16,684 nucleotides of DNA from CAXMST01 sp035267205 (GTDB taxonomy: Bacteria > Actinomycetota > Thermoleophilia > Solirubrobacterales > 70-9), in contig DATFLZ010000125.1 of assembly GCA_035267205.1 (NCBI GenBank), forward strand, positions 1 through 16,684, written 5' to 3'. A program made the position numbers and the translations under genes. Positions within the stretch are counted from its first letter, which is position 1. Each line of letters opens with the position of its first letter. Positions 1 through 6,317 of the stretch are shown in pieces. The notes beneath the pieces were generated by a model that was not told the origin of the DNA, made no database searches, and saw nothing but the letters and a program-made list of their open reading frames with translations.

Positions 1-182
1 TGAGCTCCCGCTGGCTGGGCCTCGTCACGCCCGTCGACACCGGTGTCGCAAAGCCGCTGGTGGAGGGATTGACCACCGACACCGTGGTCCGGGATCCGTC
101 CGGCATGGCGCGGTTCGAGATCGAGCCGACGCCCCTCGCCGAGGCGATGCGCGCTGCGGTCGCCGAGATCGAGCGACGCTGA
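1..182 (+). CDS. C-terminal end of an NAD(P)-binding (SDR/NmrA-like) oxidoreductase, 5' truncated
   Basis: An open frame enters from the left edge, with its first full codon at position 3, and ends at TGA 180-182, leaving 59 residues. The readable end contains SSRWLGLVTPVDTGVAKPLV near its start and finishes in a charged helix ending EIERR. The pattern 'W-x-G-L-V-T-P-V' followed by 'A-[KR]-P-L-V-E' resembles what I recall from the C-terminal part of actinobacterial atypical short-chain dehydrogenases/NAD-dependent epimerases. The Rossmann nucleotide-binding region would lie upstream of the window, so the assignment rests only on this tail. The stop lies 15 nt before the next start, and the next gene's probable ribosome binding site (GAGGAG, 181-186) abuts it, so the two genes may be co-transcribed. 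Substrate unknown. Confidence 0.55.
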   Translation, partial: SSRWLGLVTPVDTGVAKPLVEGLTTDTVVRDPSGMARFEIEPTPLAEAMRAAVAEIERR

Positions 183-197
183 GGAGCCTGGCGGCCG

Positions 198-1166
198 ATG
201 GGCACCGGTCGCGCCCGGATCCGGCCGGTGCTGGCGATGGGGCTCACCGTCGCCGCGATCGCCGGCTGCGGCGGCCAGGCGAGCGAGTCCGGCCAGGCGG
301 AGGGGAGGGAGGCCCCGTTCCGGGCCGAGGTCCGCTCCGTCGCGGCCGGGGGCACCGAGCTCGCCTGGTACGAGCGTGGGGAGGGGCCGCCACTCGTGAT
401 GCTGACCGGCACCGGCTCGACGATGTCCGAGTGGGATCCCGCCCTGCTGCGGCTGCTCGCGCGCGATCACCGGCTGATCCTCTTCGACTATCCCGGCGTC
501 GGGCTGTCCGGCCCGTGGGAGGGCCGAGGCTTCGATTCGCTGGCCGACGCCACGGCCCAGCTGATCGAAGCGATCGGAGTCGAGCGGGCCGACGTGCTCG
601 GCTGGTCCATGGGCGGCTTCGTAGCCCAGCGCCTGGTGATCCGCCACCCCGATCGGGTCGGTCGCGTGGTGCTGGCGGCGACGAACCCCGGTGGCCGTGC
701 CGCCGTCCTGGGCACCCCCGCCGCGCAGGCGATCGACAGCGATCCCGACCCCACCGACGCCGAGGTGCTCACCCAGCTCTACCCGCCCGACCGGCAGGCC
801 GAGGGTAGGCGGTTTCTCCGCCGCCTGGCCCGGGCGGCCGGCCGCGGTCAGATCCCGGCGGACTTCGAGGTCTCCGCGGCGACCACGGACCGCCAGGTGG
901 CGGCGGAGGACCCCTGGCTGCGCAGCGACGCAAACTGGCGGCAGCTGGCCACGCTCCAGGCTCCGGTGCTCGCCGCAGCCGGCCGCCGCGACCCCGTCAC
1001 GCCGGCGGCGAACATGCGGCGAATCGCGGCGCGAGCGCCGTCCTCAGAGCTGGTCGTCCTCCCCGGAGCCCACGGCTTTCTCTTCCAGGAGCGCCGCGCG
1101 TTCGCCCGCATCGTCGGGGCCTTCCTCGACGGCTCCCCCGAGGCTGCCGATCCGGGAGTCGGGTAG
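198..1166 (+). CDS. alpha/beta-fold hydrolase, putative lipoprotein
   Basis: This 322-residue protein has a short basic N-terminus, a hydrophobic stretch (about residues 11-22) and a lipobox-like IAGC with Cys24, so it is probably exported and lipid-anchored to the outer face of the membrane. After a polar linker comes a complete alpha/beta hydrolase core. The oxyanion region is LTGTGST (69-75). The nucleophile elbow is GWSMGG with Ser137. The acid is probably Asp265 in GRRDPVTP, and the catalytic His292 lies in PGAHGF. All three triad members are present, so the enzyme should be active, probably as an esterase or peptidase-like hydrolase; the substrate cannot be read from the sequence. The ATG at 198 is preceded by GAGGAG at 181-186. 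The last 123 bp overlap the 3' end of the convergent gene on the other strand, which is unusual. Confidence 0.85.
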   Translation: MGTGRARIRPVLAMGLTVAAIAGCGGQASESGQAEGREAPFRAEVRSVAAGGTELAWYERGEGPPLVMLTGTGSTMSEWDPALLRLLARDHRLILFDYPGVGLSGPWEGRGFDSLADATAQLIEAIGVERADVLGWSMGGFVAQRLVIRHPDRVGRVVLAATNPGGRAAVLGTPAAQAIDSDPDPTDAEVLTQLYPPDRQAEGRRFLRRLARAAGRGQIPADFEVSAATTDRQVAAEDPWLRSDANWRQLATLQAPVLAAAGRRDPVTPAANMRRIAARAPSSELVVLPGAHGFLFQERRAFARIVGAFLDGSPEAADPGVG

Positions 1167-1745
1167 CTCGAGGTTCACGAGCGAGCGGAAGAAGCCGTGG
1201 GTAACGAGGACGTGGATCCGCATCTGGGTCTGGTTGTAGAGCCAGGCTCCGAAGCGGACCAGCGGCCCGCCCAGCCGCAGGCCGGGGTAGAAGTTGGCGA
1301 CTTCGGAGGCCACCCAGACGACCTCCCGGCCCTCCGGGGCGGGCCGGTCCTCGAGCCGCCGCACCGTGATGCGCAGGCGCCCGCGTCCGCGCCCGCGACG
1401 GGCGACCAGGATGCCGCGCTCGATCGGCCAGGTCACGGCGCCGAGACCCGCCGCGACCTCGTAGCTGGGCCGGCGGAAGCGGAGCAGCGGTATTCGTCGG
1501 CTCAGCAGCACGACCGTCCTCGACGACGGCGTGTAGTGCACGCGCAGCAGCCCCAGCGAGAAGCGCTCGAGGAACGCCCAGTACGCGCGAGCGAGACGCT
1601 CGAGGTTCTCGGCGCGCCAGAGCTCCTCCAGGATCTCGGTGGGGAGCTCCAGCTCGGCGGCCTGAATCGTCTTGACCGGCCCGTAGGAGCCGGCCGGCCC
1701 GCCCCCCGGGTCCGGCAGCACTCGGATCTCCGCTCCCGTCTCCAC
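1044..1745 (-). CDS. conserved hypothetical protein, beta-rich, downstream of YihY gene
   Basis: I do not recognise a named family. The frame can be read from an ATG at 1775. I prefer the GTG at 1745 (VETGAEIRV..., 233 residues) because GGGAG lies 7 nt upstream and this start avoids a 26-bp overlap with the YihY gene, whose stop is at 1750-1752. Visible features are an N-terminal helical segment rich in Leu/Glu/Trp, a run of alternating hydrophobic and Arg residues that looks like beta strands, and a well-structured block LYNQTQMRIHVLVTHGFFRS (within about 180-205) that looks like the conserved core. The last 35 or so residues are acidic and probably disordered; they are encoded by DNA overlapping the hydrolase gene. 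There is no signal peptide or obvious transmembrane helix. It is probably co-expressed with the membrane protein upstream. Confidence 0.7.
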   Translation of the reverse strand: METGAEIRVLPDPGGGPAGSYGPVKTIQAAELELPTEILEELWRAENLERLARAYWAFLERFSLGLLRVHYTPSSRTVVLLSRRIPLLRFRRPSYEVAAGLGAVTWPIERGILVARRGRGRGRLRITVRRLEDRPAPEGREVVWVASEVANFYPGLRLGGPLVRFGAWLYNQTQMRIHVLVTHGFFRSLVNLELPDSRIGSLGGAVEEGPDDAGERAALLEEKAVGSGEDDQL

Positions 1746-1749
1746 CGGG

Positions 1750-2688
1750 CTACTCCCGCTCCACGCTCTCCGCATCTGCCGCCGGCTGCCCGGCTCCGGT
1801 ATCCGCCGGCGGCTGCCGCTCGTCCACGGCGCCGAAGTCGGCGGTCATGCCGCGCAGCGTCCCGGTGTCGTGCAGCTCGAAGCGGAGGGCGTTGATGACG
1901 GCGCCGGCCAGCAGCCCGAGAGCGAGCACGTAGAACCAGACCATCGCGACCAGAACGAAGCTGACGATCCGCCCGAACTCACCGATGGTCGAGAGGTTGA
2001 CGAGATAAGCGGGAAAGATGATGTTCGCGAGTCCGCCCGCGATCGCCACGAACAGTGCCCCTGGCCACACGCCCCGCCAGGGCAGGTGGCCCTTGGGCAC
2101 GACCCAGTAGATCAGGCAGAGGATCAGGAAGGTGATCGTCGCGCTGCCCAGGATCAGAGCGACGTTCGCGAGCCAGTCGATGCCGGAGAGGCCGAGCGGG
2201 AGGTCTTCGACGCCGGTGATCAGCAGGCTCTCGAGGGCCGGGACGACGACGCTCGCCGCGAGAAACACGGTGACGACCGCGAGCATGATCAGCGAGAAGC
2301 GCTTCTGCTCGAGCCACCCGCGGCATTCGACGTGGTAGATCCGGCAGAAGGCCGTGTCCATCGCCCCCCAGAACGACGATCCGATCCAGAGCCCGGCGAC
2401 GATCGCGACGATCCCGATCTCGGTGGAGCTGTCCTGGACCCGGTCGAGCGCGGACTGGAGCTTCTCCTGCTCGGTGGACGGGAAGAGCTCCTGCAGGTCG
2501 CGAAGGACCGTCATCTCGATGTCGCTGCTTTGCAGGACCTGGCCGAAGATGAACAGCACCAGCAGCGCAAAGGGAAAGACCGAGAGCATCAGGTTGTAGG
2601 CGACCATCGCCGCCATTCCCGTGACGTTCTCCTGGTAGGCGCGGCGCCAGAAGGCGGCTAGCGATCGGCGGGCGGTCCGCGGGCTCAA
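1750..2688 (-). CDS. YihY/BrkB-family inner membrane protein
   Basis: The product is a 312-residue polytopic membrane protein of the YihY (virulence factor BrkB, formerly mislabelled RNase BN) family. After a basic N-terminus it shows the typical opening NVTGMAAMVAYNLMLSVFPF (about 21-40). About six hydrophobic segments follow (roughly 26-50, 91-110, 131-152, 173-196, 205-228, 240-267). The central WVVPKG-x3-W-x-G-V-W-P-G block (195-210) is also typical. The C-terminal 40 or so residues are polar and acidic. The start is TTG at 2688, sharing TTGA with the stop of the upstream gene, which implies translational coupling. No ATG lies between there and the first membrane helix. The molecular function of the family is not settled; transport or envelope roles have been proposed. 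Confidence 0.9.
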   Translation of the reverse strand: MSPRTARRSLAAFWRRAYQENVTGMAAMVAYNLMLSVFPFALLVLFIFGQVLQSSDIEMTVLRDLQELFPSTEQEKLQSALDRVQDSSTEIGIVAIVAGLWIGSSFWGAMDTAFCRIYHVECRGWLEQKRFSLIMLAVVTVFLAASVVVPALESLLITGVEDLPLGLSGIDWLANVALILGSATITFLILCLIYWVVPKGHLPWRGVWPGALFVAIAGGLANIIFPAYLVNLSTIGEFGRIVSFVLVAMVWFYVLALGLLAGAVINALRFELHDTGTLRGMTADFGAVDERQPPADTGAGQPAADAESVERE

Positions 2689-2996
2689 CGGCGCTCGACC
2701 GCGCCTCGCAGCGCCGCCGCGGCGCGGCCGGCGGCGCGGAACCCCAGGCTCGCTGCCTCGCCGGCCAGCGAGATGCCGGCGCGGGCGAGCGCCTCGACCT
2801 CGGCCTCCCGGCCCCGCTCGGGCGCCGGCTCGGCGTCCTCGGAGGCCGCGTCCGGGGCGTCTTCCTGCCTGGCGGCCTCCCTGCGGGGGCTGCGAACGGA
2901 GGGCCGGCTGCGTGGCAGGTTGCCGAAGATCCTGTCTCCGGAGGCCGGCTCGGCGTCGTCCGGCCCCGGTGCTGCCTGCTGCTCAGCGGAGCTCAT
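2685..2996 (-). CDS. small charged hypothetical protein, coupled to YihY-family gene
   Basis: This 103-residue protein is rich in Ala, Glu, Arg and Pro and matches no family I know. The first 75 or so residues look disordered but include a distinct basic patch, GDRIFGNLPRSRPSVRSPRR (20-39), that may be a conserved binding motif. The C-terminal 35 residues (VEALARAGISLAGEAASLGF and onward) could form one Ala/Gly-rich amphipathic or membrane-associated helix. The ATG at 2996 has only a weak AGG 5 nt upstream. Its TGA overlaps the TTG start of the YihY gene, so the two are very likely co-translated; coding status is supported mainly by this junction. It could be an accessory subunit or regulator of the membrane protein, which is inference. 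Confidence 0.6.
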   Translation of the reverse strand: MSSAEQQAAPGPDDAEPASGDRIFGNLPRSRPSVRSPRREAARQEDAPDAASEDAEPAPERGREAEVEALARAGISLAGEAASLGFRAAGRAAAALRGAVERR

Positions 2997-3203
2997 CGGG
3001 ACCTATTTCACAGCCTTTGGCGGACGGGCGCGTTGCGATCCCGCCCGCGAGGACGGCGTGGGCTAATCCAATCGTGGCGTTCGTCCGTAACTTGCGGGCA
3101 GACGATGTGTTTGTAGAGTCGAGGTCGGTGATCTCAGCGGGCGTCACGGACGCCGCCCCCGTGATCGCGGTCCCGGAACCCGCTATTTGCGGCGGTCTGG
3201 GCC

Positions 3204-3232
3204 TTGACTTCACAAAATATAGTGGCTAAACT
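3204..3232 (+). promoter_or_regulatory. sigma-70-type promoter for rpoD
   Basis: TTGACT at 3204-3209 and TAAACT at 3227-3232 are separated by exactly 17 bp of comparatively AT-rich DNA. Five of six -35 bases and four of six -10 bases match consensus. The expected transcription start is near 3239, giving a leader of about 200 nt before the preferred rpoD start. This would place the housekeeping sigma gene under its own type of promoter. No transcript data are available here. Confidence 0.7.
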
Positions 3233-3282
3233 GCCGACAGCGACAGGTCTGATCAAAGCCAGATAACAGCAGCAGTCACGCG

Positions 3283-3310
3283 AAACGGAGCCGGGCCGGA
3301 TCCGTTTTTT
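3283..3310 (+). terminator. hairpin plus T6 in the rpoD leader (possible attenuator)
   Basis: AAACGGA (3283-3289) pairs perfectly with TCCGTTT (3301-3307) around an 11-nt GC-rich loop, and the T run extends to 3310 (six T residues, 3305-3310). It looks like an intrinsic terminator on the plus strand. It lies about 45-70 nt after the predicted transcription start and about 125 nt before the rpoD coding start, with no plus-strand gene ending upstream. It could therefore attenuate rpoD or end a short leader RNA. The stem is only 7 bp, so strength is uncertain. Confidence 0.5.
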
Positions 3311-3436
3311 GGCGCCCAGACTCAACTCGGGGGCTGCGCCACCCGATATATGCACTGCCGGCCGCTGACGATCGCCACCCCCGCAGGGGCTACCACCAAA
3401 AACCCACGAGGAAAAGAACGGAGCGCGAAACCGCGA

Positions 3437-4534
3437 ATGCTTGTAGCTGAGCTTCAGGAACTCGAAGAGGTAAAGAACCTACTGACGAAGGGTCAGCAGG
3501 TCGGCGTGCTCACCTTCGGCGAGATCGCGACCGCGGTCGCCGAGGTCGATGTAGACGAGGGCGACATCGAGGAGCTCTACGGACACCTCGAGCGCTCCGG
3601 CATCGAGCTGGTCGAGGATGTGGATCCAGCGCAGGCCTCGACGCCCGAGCGAGACGACGGCAAGCGTGGCAAGCGCCGCGTGAAGACCGCGATCGACCTC
3701 AAGCCGGACATGACCACGGACAGCCTGCAGCTGTTCCTCAAGGACATCGGCAAGGTGCGTCTGCTGACGGCGGCCGAGGAGGTCGAGCTCGCGAAGCGCA
3801 TCGAGCGTGGCGACCTCGCCGCGAAGGAGAAGATGGTCGAGTCGAACCTCCGGCTCGTCGTCTCGATCGCCAAGAACTACCGGAACCAGGGGCTTCCGTT
3901 CCTCGACCTGATCCAGGAGGGGACGCTGGGCCTCGTCCGCGCCGCTGAGAAGTTCGACTATCGGAAGGGCTTCAAGTTCTCGACCTATGCGACCTGGTGG
4001 ATCCGCCAGGCGATCGCCCGTGCTCTGGCCGACAAGGCCCGCACGATCCGCATCCCCGTCCACGTCGTCGAGAAGCTGAACAAGATCGGCCGCGCCGAGC
4101 GCAAGCTCGTCACCGAGCTCGGTCGCGAGCCGACCCCCGAGGAGATCGCCGAGGTCACCGGTATCGAGCCCGAGGAGGTCGACTCGATCAAGCGCTCCGC
4201 GCAGGCTCCGGTCTCCCTCGAGAAGCCGGTCGGCGACGAGGAGGAGTCGGAGTTCGGCCAGTTCATCGCCGATGAGAAGGCCGAGTCGCCGTTCGATCGC
4301 GCCGCCGACCTGCTCACCAAGGAGGCGCTCCGCGAGGCGCTCGAAAACCTCTCCTACCGGGAGCGTCGTGTGCTCGAGCTCCGCTACGGGCTCGGCGGCG
4401 AGCATCCGCGGACGCTGGACGAGGTCGGGCGGACGTTCAACGTCACTCGTGAGCGTATTCGGCAGATCGAGAATCAGTCCTTGAAGAAGTTGCAGACGCT
4501 TGCTGAGGCTCAGAAGCTGCGCGAGGTCGCCTGA
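3437..4534 (+). CDS. rpoD: RNA polymerase primary sigma factor (sigma-70/SigA)
   Basis: This is the principal sigma factor, which directs RNA polymerase to housekeeping promoters. From the preferred ATG at 3437 it is 365 residues. A region 1.1-like helical domain (about 6-62) is followed by a short charged linker. Region 1.2 is at 94-127 (DSLQLFLKDIGKVRLLTAAE). Region 2 is at 131-203, with the core-binding and -10-binding block through FSTYATWWIRQAIARAL. Region 3 is at 213-288. Region 4 is at 298-360, with the helix-turn-helix TLDEVGRTFNVTRERIRQIE. All regions are complete. The frame also stays open back to an ATG at 3350, but those extra 29 residues look unlike the rest and include the proposed leader. 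The ATG at 3437 has only a distant GGAG (3420-3423), so the start is not certain. A hairpin follows the stop. Confidence 0.95.
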   Translation: MLVAELQELEEVKNLLTKGQQVGVLTFGEIATAVAEVDVDEGDIEELYGHLERSGIELVEDVDPAQASTPERDDGKRGKRRVKTAIDLKPDMTTDSLQLFLKDIGKVRLLTAAEEVELAKRIERGDLAAKEKMVESNLRLVVSIAKNYRNQGLPFLDLIQEGTLGLVRAAEKFDYRKGFKFSTYATWWIRQAIARALADKARTIRIPVHVVEKLNKIGRAERKLVTELGREPTPEEIAEVTGIEPEEVDSIKRSAQAPVSLEKPVGDEEESEFGQFIADEKAESPFDRAADLLTKEALREALENLSYRERRVLELRYGLGGEHPRTLDEVGRTFNVTRERIRQIENQSLKKLQTLAEAQKLREVA

Positions 4535-4544
4535 CGTTCCTGGT

Positions 4545-4654
4545 GTGGCGCGGGCGGGGGACCGCCCGCGCTCGCATCTCACGCGCTCAGGGTGCGGACG
4601 TCGGTGGTGTTGCTCCGTGCGGAAGACGCGCGGACGGTCCCCCGCCCACGCCAC
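4545..4654. repeat. long inverted repeat downstream of rpoD
   Basis: The 27-nt arm at 4545-4571 reappears in reverse complement at 4628-4654 with only two mismatches (at 4551 and 4565), separated by 56 bp. Each arm is itself close to palindromic, so both local hairpins and one long cruciform or RNA stem are possible. The two differences are both C in one arm against T in the complement of the other. I see no third copy in the window. Confidence 0.75.
4548..4571 (+). terminator. rpoD terminator-like hairpin
   Basis: A perfect 10-bp GC-only stem, GCGCGGGCGG/CCGCCCGCGC, surrounds a GGGA loop and begins 14 nt after the rpoD stop. There is no T tract directly after it. A second GC hairpin (CGGAGC/GCTCCG, 4656-4671) and a T-rich TTCTTTT (4697-4703) lie further down, before the sulfatase start. 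It probably acts as a GC-rich terminator or 3'-end stabiliser. Confidence 0.6.
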
Positions 4655-4736
4655 TCGGAGCGCCGGCTCCGGGACGGCTCGGCTCGGCCCGGCCCGTTCT
4701 TTTGGTGAGCGGCGTGGGCGTTACTCTTCGCTTTTG

Positions 4737-6287
4737 ATGCGGCGGGTGTTGTTCCGGGGGTTTGGGGTTTCGTGCTTGGTCGTCCTTGCGGCCGTGTTGT
4801 TGTTCGCCGCCTCATCGGAGGCCAAGCAGGGCAAGCGGGTCAAGCAGCCCAACATCGTCCTGGTCACCACCGATGATCAGCCGCTCAGCACCTTCACTCG
4901 TGAGTACATGCCGCAGACGTTCAAGCGGCTCGTCGACAAGGGGACGAGCTTTGAGGACGCCGTGGTCAACGTGCCGCTCTGCTGCCCGTCGCGCGCCACG
5001 TTGATCACCGGGCAGTACCCCCACAACCACGGCGTGCTCGCCAATAGCCCGGGGTACGGCTCCCTGGTCGATGAGCGGAACGTCCTCCCGGTCTGGCTGC
5101 GACGGGCCGGCTACCGGACCGCCCATTTTGGCAAGTGGCTGCACGGCTACGAGGACGTCCGCGGGACGAGCCCGGCGCCCGGCTGGAACCGTTGGCTTGC
5201 CCAGCTCAACAGAAGGCGCTACTACGACTACAAGCTCTCCAACGATGGGCGGGTGATCAACTTCGGCAGCAGGCGCCGCGACCACCTGACCGGGGTGATG
5301 ACCCGGGCGGTCTCCCGCTACCTCGTCGACAACCTGGGGCGCCGCAGGCCCCTCTTCATCCAGCTGCATCACTACGCGCCCCATGTCGGCGCCGGGCCGC
5401 GCGGCTCGGCCACCCGCTGTGCCGGGGCGCCCGAGCCCTCTCCGCGCGACCGGCGAACGGCCGAGTCGGAGGTCGCGCCTCGCGGCCCGTCGTTCAATGA
5501 GGAGGACCTCTCCGACAAGCCCTACTTCGTGCAGCCGCCGCTGCTCGGCGCCGAGCAGCTCGACTCCGTCGACCGGCGCTTCCGCTGCACGGTCGAGTCG
5601 GTCGCGGGGGTCGATCGGAGTCTCAAGCGGATCTTCAAGCGGCTGCGCCAGGCGGGGGAGATTCGCAACACCGCCTTCCTGTTTCTCACCGACAACGGGT
5701 ACTTCCTGGGTGAGCACAGGATCCCGAAGGGCAAGGCCCGCCCCTGGGAGGAGGCGATCCGCACGCCGCTGGTGGTGCGTCCGCCGCGCGGGTTCGGGGA
5801 CGTTGGTGAGCGGGTCCCCGAACAGGTCGGGAGCATCGACGTCGTGCCGACGATCCTCGCCCTCGCCGGGGCCGAGGCCTGCCGCAGCGGCGGCTGCCGG
5901 TCGATGGATGGCCGCTCCCTGCTGCCCGCGATGCGAGGGCGGGGCACCAGGCTTCTCCGCAACCGGGCGCTGCTGATCGAGATGGCGGACGACTCGCGGG
6001 ACTCGAGGAACTTCGCCTGTCACTTCCAGGCCCTCCGCACGGGTTCCGACGTGCTGATCCGCAACTCCGAGTTTCCCGATCCCGACACCCGGAAGTGCGA
6101 GCCGGGAGTCCTCTACGAGCACTATGCGATCGGCTCCGACCCCTTCCAGCTCCGCAACGAAATCGGCTCGGGTGGGCTGCCCGAGACCGCTGAGCAGGCC
6201 GCGCTCGCGGAGCGCCTCGACCGCCTCCGCTCCTGCTCGGGCCTGGAGGGTCGCGACCCGGAGCCCGCGGGCGGGTACTGCGAATAG
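4737..6287 (+). CDS. secreted S1-family sulfatase (arylsulfatase / N-acetylglucosamine-6-sulfatase-like)
   Basis: The 516-residue product has an N-terminal signal sequence (RR at 2-3, hydrophobic core about 8-25, Ala-rich cleavage area) and is likely exported. The sulfatase fold follows. PNIVLVTTDDQ (38-48) supplies metal-binding Asp46/Asp47. CCPSRATLITGQYPHNHGV (82-100) is the sulfatase signature, with Cys82 in the C-x-P-x-R context that is oxidised to formylglycine. HFGKWLHGY and FLTDNGYFLGEHRIPKGK supply further active-site and metal ligands. The PSFNEEDLSDKP segment recalls the glucosamine-6-sulfatase-like branch. It should hydrolyse sulfate esters, perhaps from sulfated polysaccharides; the true substrate is not known. 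I chose ATG 4737 because it starts directly at the signal peptide; the frame is open further upstream through the intergenic repeats. No clear ribosome binding site is visible, and no maturation enzyme gene is nearby. Confidence 0.9.
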   Translation: MRRVLFRGFGVSCLVVLAAVLLFAASSEAKQGKRVKQPNIVLVTTDDQPLSTFTREYMPQTFKRLVDKGTSFEDAVVNVPLCCPSRATLITGQYPHNHGVLANSPGYGSLVDERNVLPVWLRRAGYRTAHFGKWLHGYEDVRGTSPAPGWNRWLAQLNRRRYYDYKLSNDGRVINFGSRRRDHLTGVMTRAVSRYLVDNLGRRRPLFIQLHHYAPHVGAGPRGSATRCAGAPEPSPRDRRTAESEVAPRGPSFNEEDLSDKPYFVQPPLLGAEQLDSVDRRFRCTVESVAGVDRSLKRIFKRLRQAGEIRNTAFLFLTDNGYFLGEHRIPKGKARPWEEAIRTPLVVRPPRGFGDVGERVPEQVGSIDVVPTILALAGAEACRSGGCRSMDGRSLLPAMRGRGTRLLRNRALLIEMADDSRDSRNFACHFQALRTGSDVLIRNSEFPDPDTRKCEPGVLYEHYAIGSDPFQLRNEIGSGGLPETAEQAALAERLDRLRSCSGLEGRDPEPAGGYCE

Positions 6288-6317
6288 GCGCCCATCGGGG
6301 CGAAAGGGCTCAAGCCC

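Larger units (their letters stand above)
2997..3436. other. divergent intergenic region between the YihY operon and rpoD
   Basis: This 440-bp stretch holds no credible gene. Its base composition is visibly less GC-rich near 3204-3285. It contains the rpoD promoter (3204-3232) and a hairpin followed by six T residues (3283-3310), both listed separately. Other inverted repeats are CGGGCG/CGCCCG at 3025-3030 and 3042-3047, in the leader of the minus-strand gene, and GGCGTC-ACG-GACGCC at 3140-3154, about 50 bp upstream of the rpoD -35 box and so a possible operator. Two GTGATC copies flank the latter (3128 and 3161). The minus-strand operon must start here; a TATATT on that strand (3216-3221) could be its -10 box, but I found no matching -35. 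Confidence 0.6.

Noticed and set aside
3001..3436. Known riboswitch in the rpoD leader
   Set aside because: I could not match the leader to any riboswitch consensus I know; only the promoter and the hairpin-T6 element are supportable.
3479..4654. 391-codon minus-strand open frame opposite rpoD
   Set aside because: It lies fully opposite the strongly conserved sigma factor and has no domain of its own.
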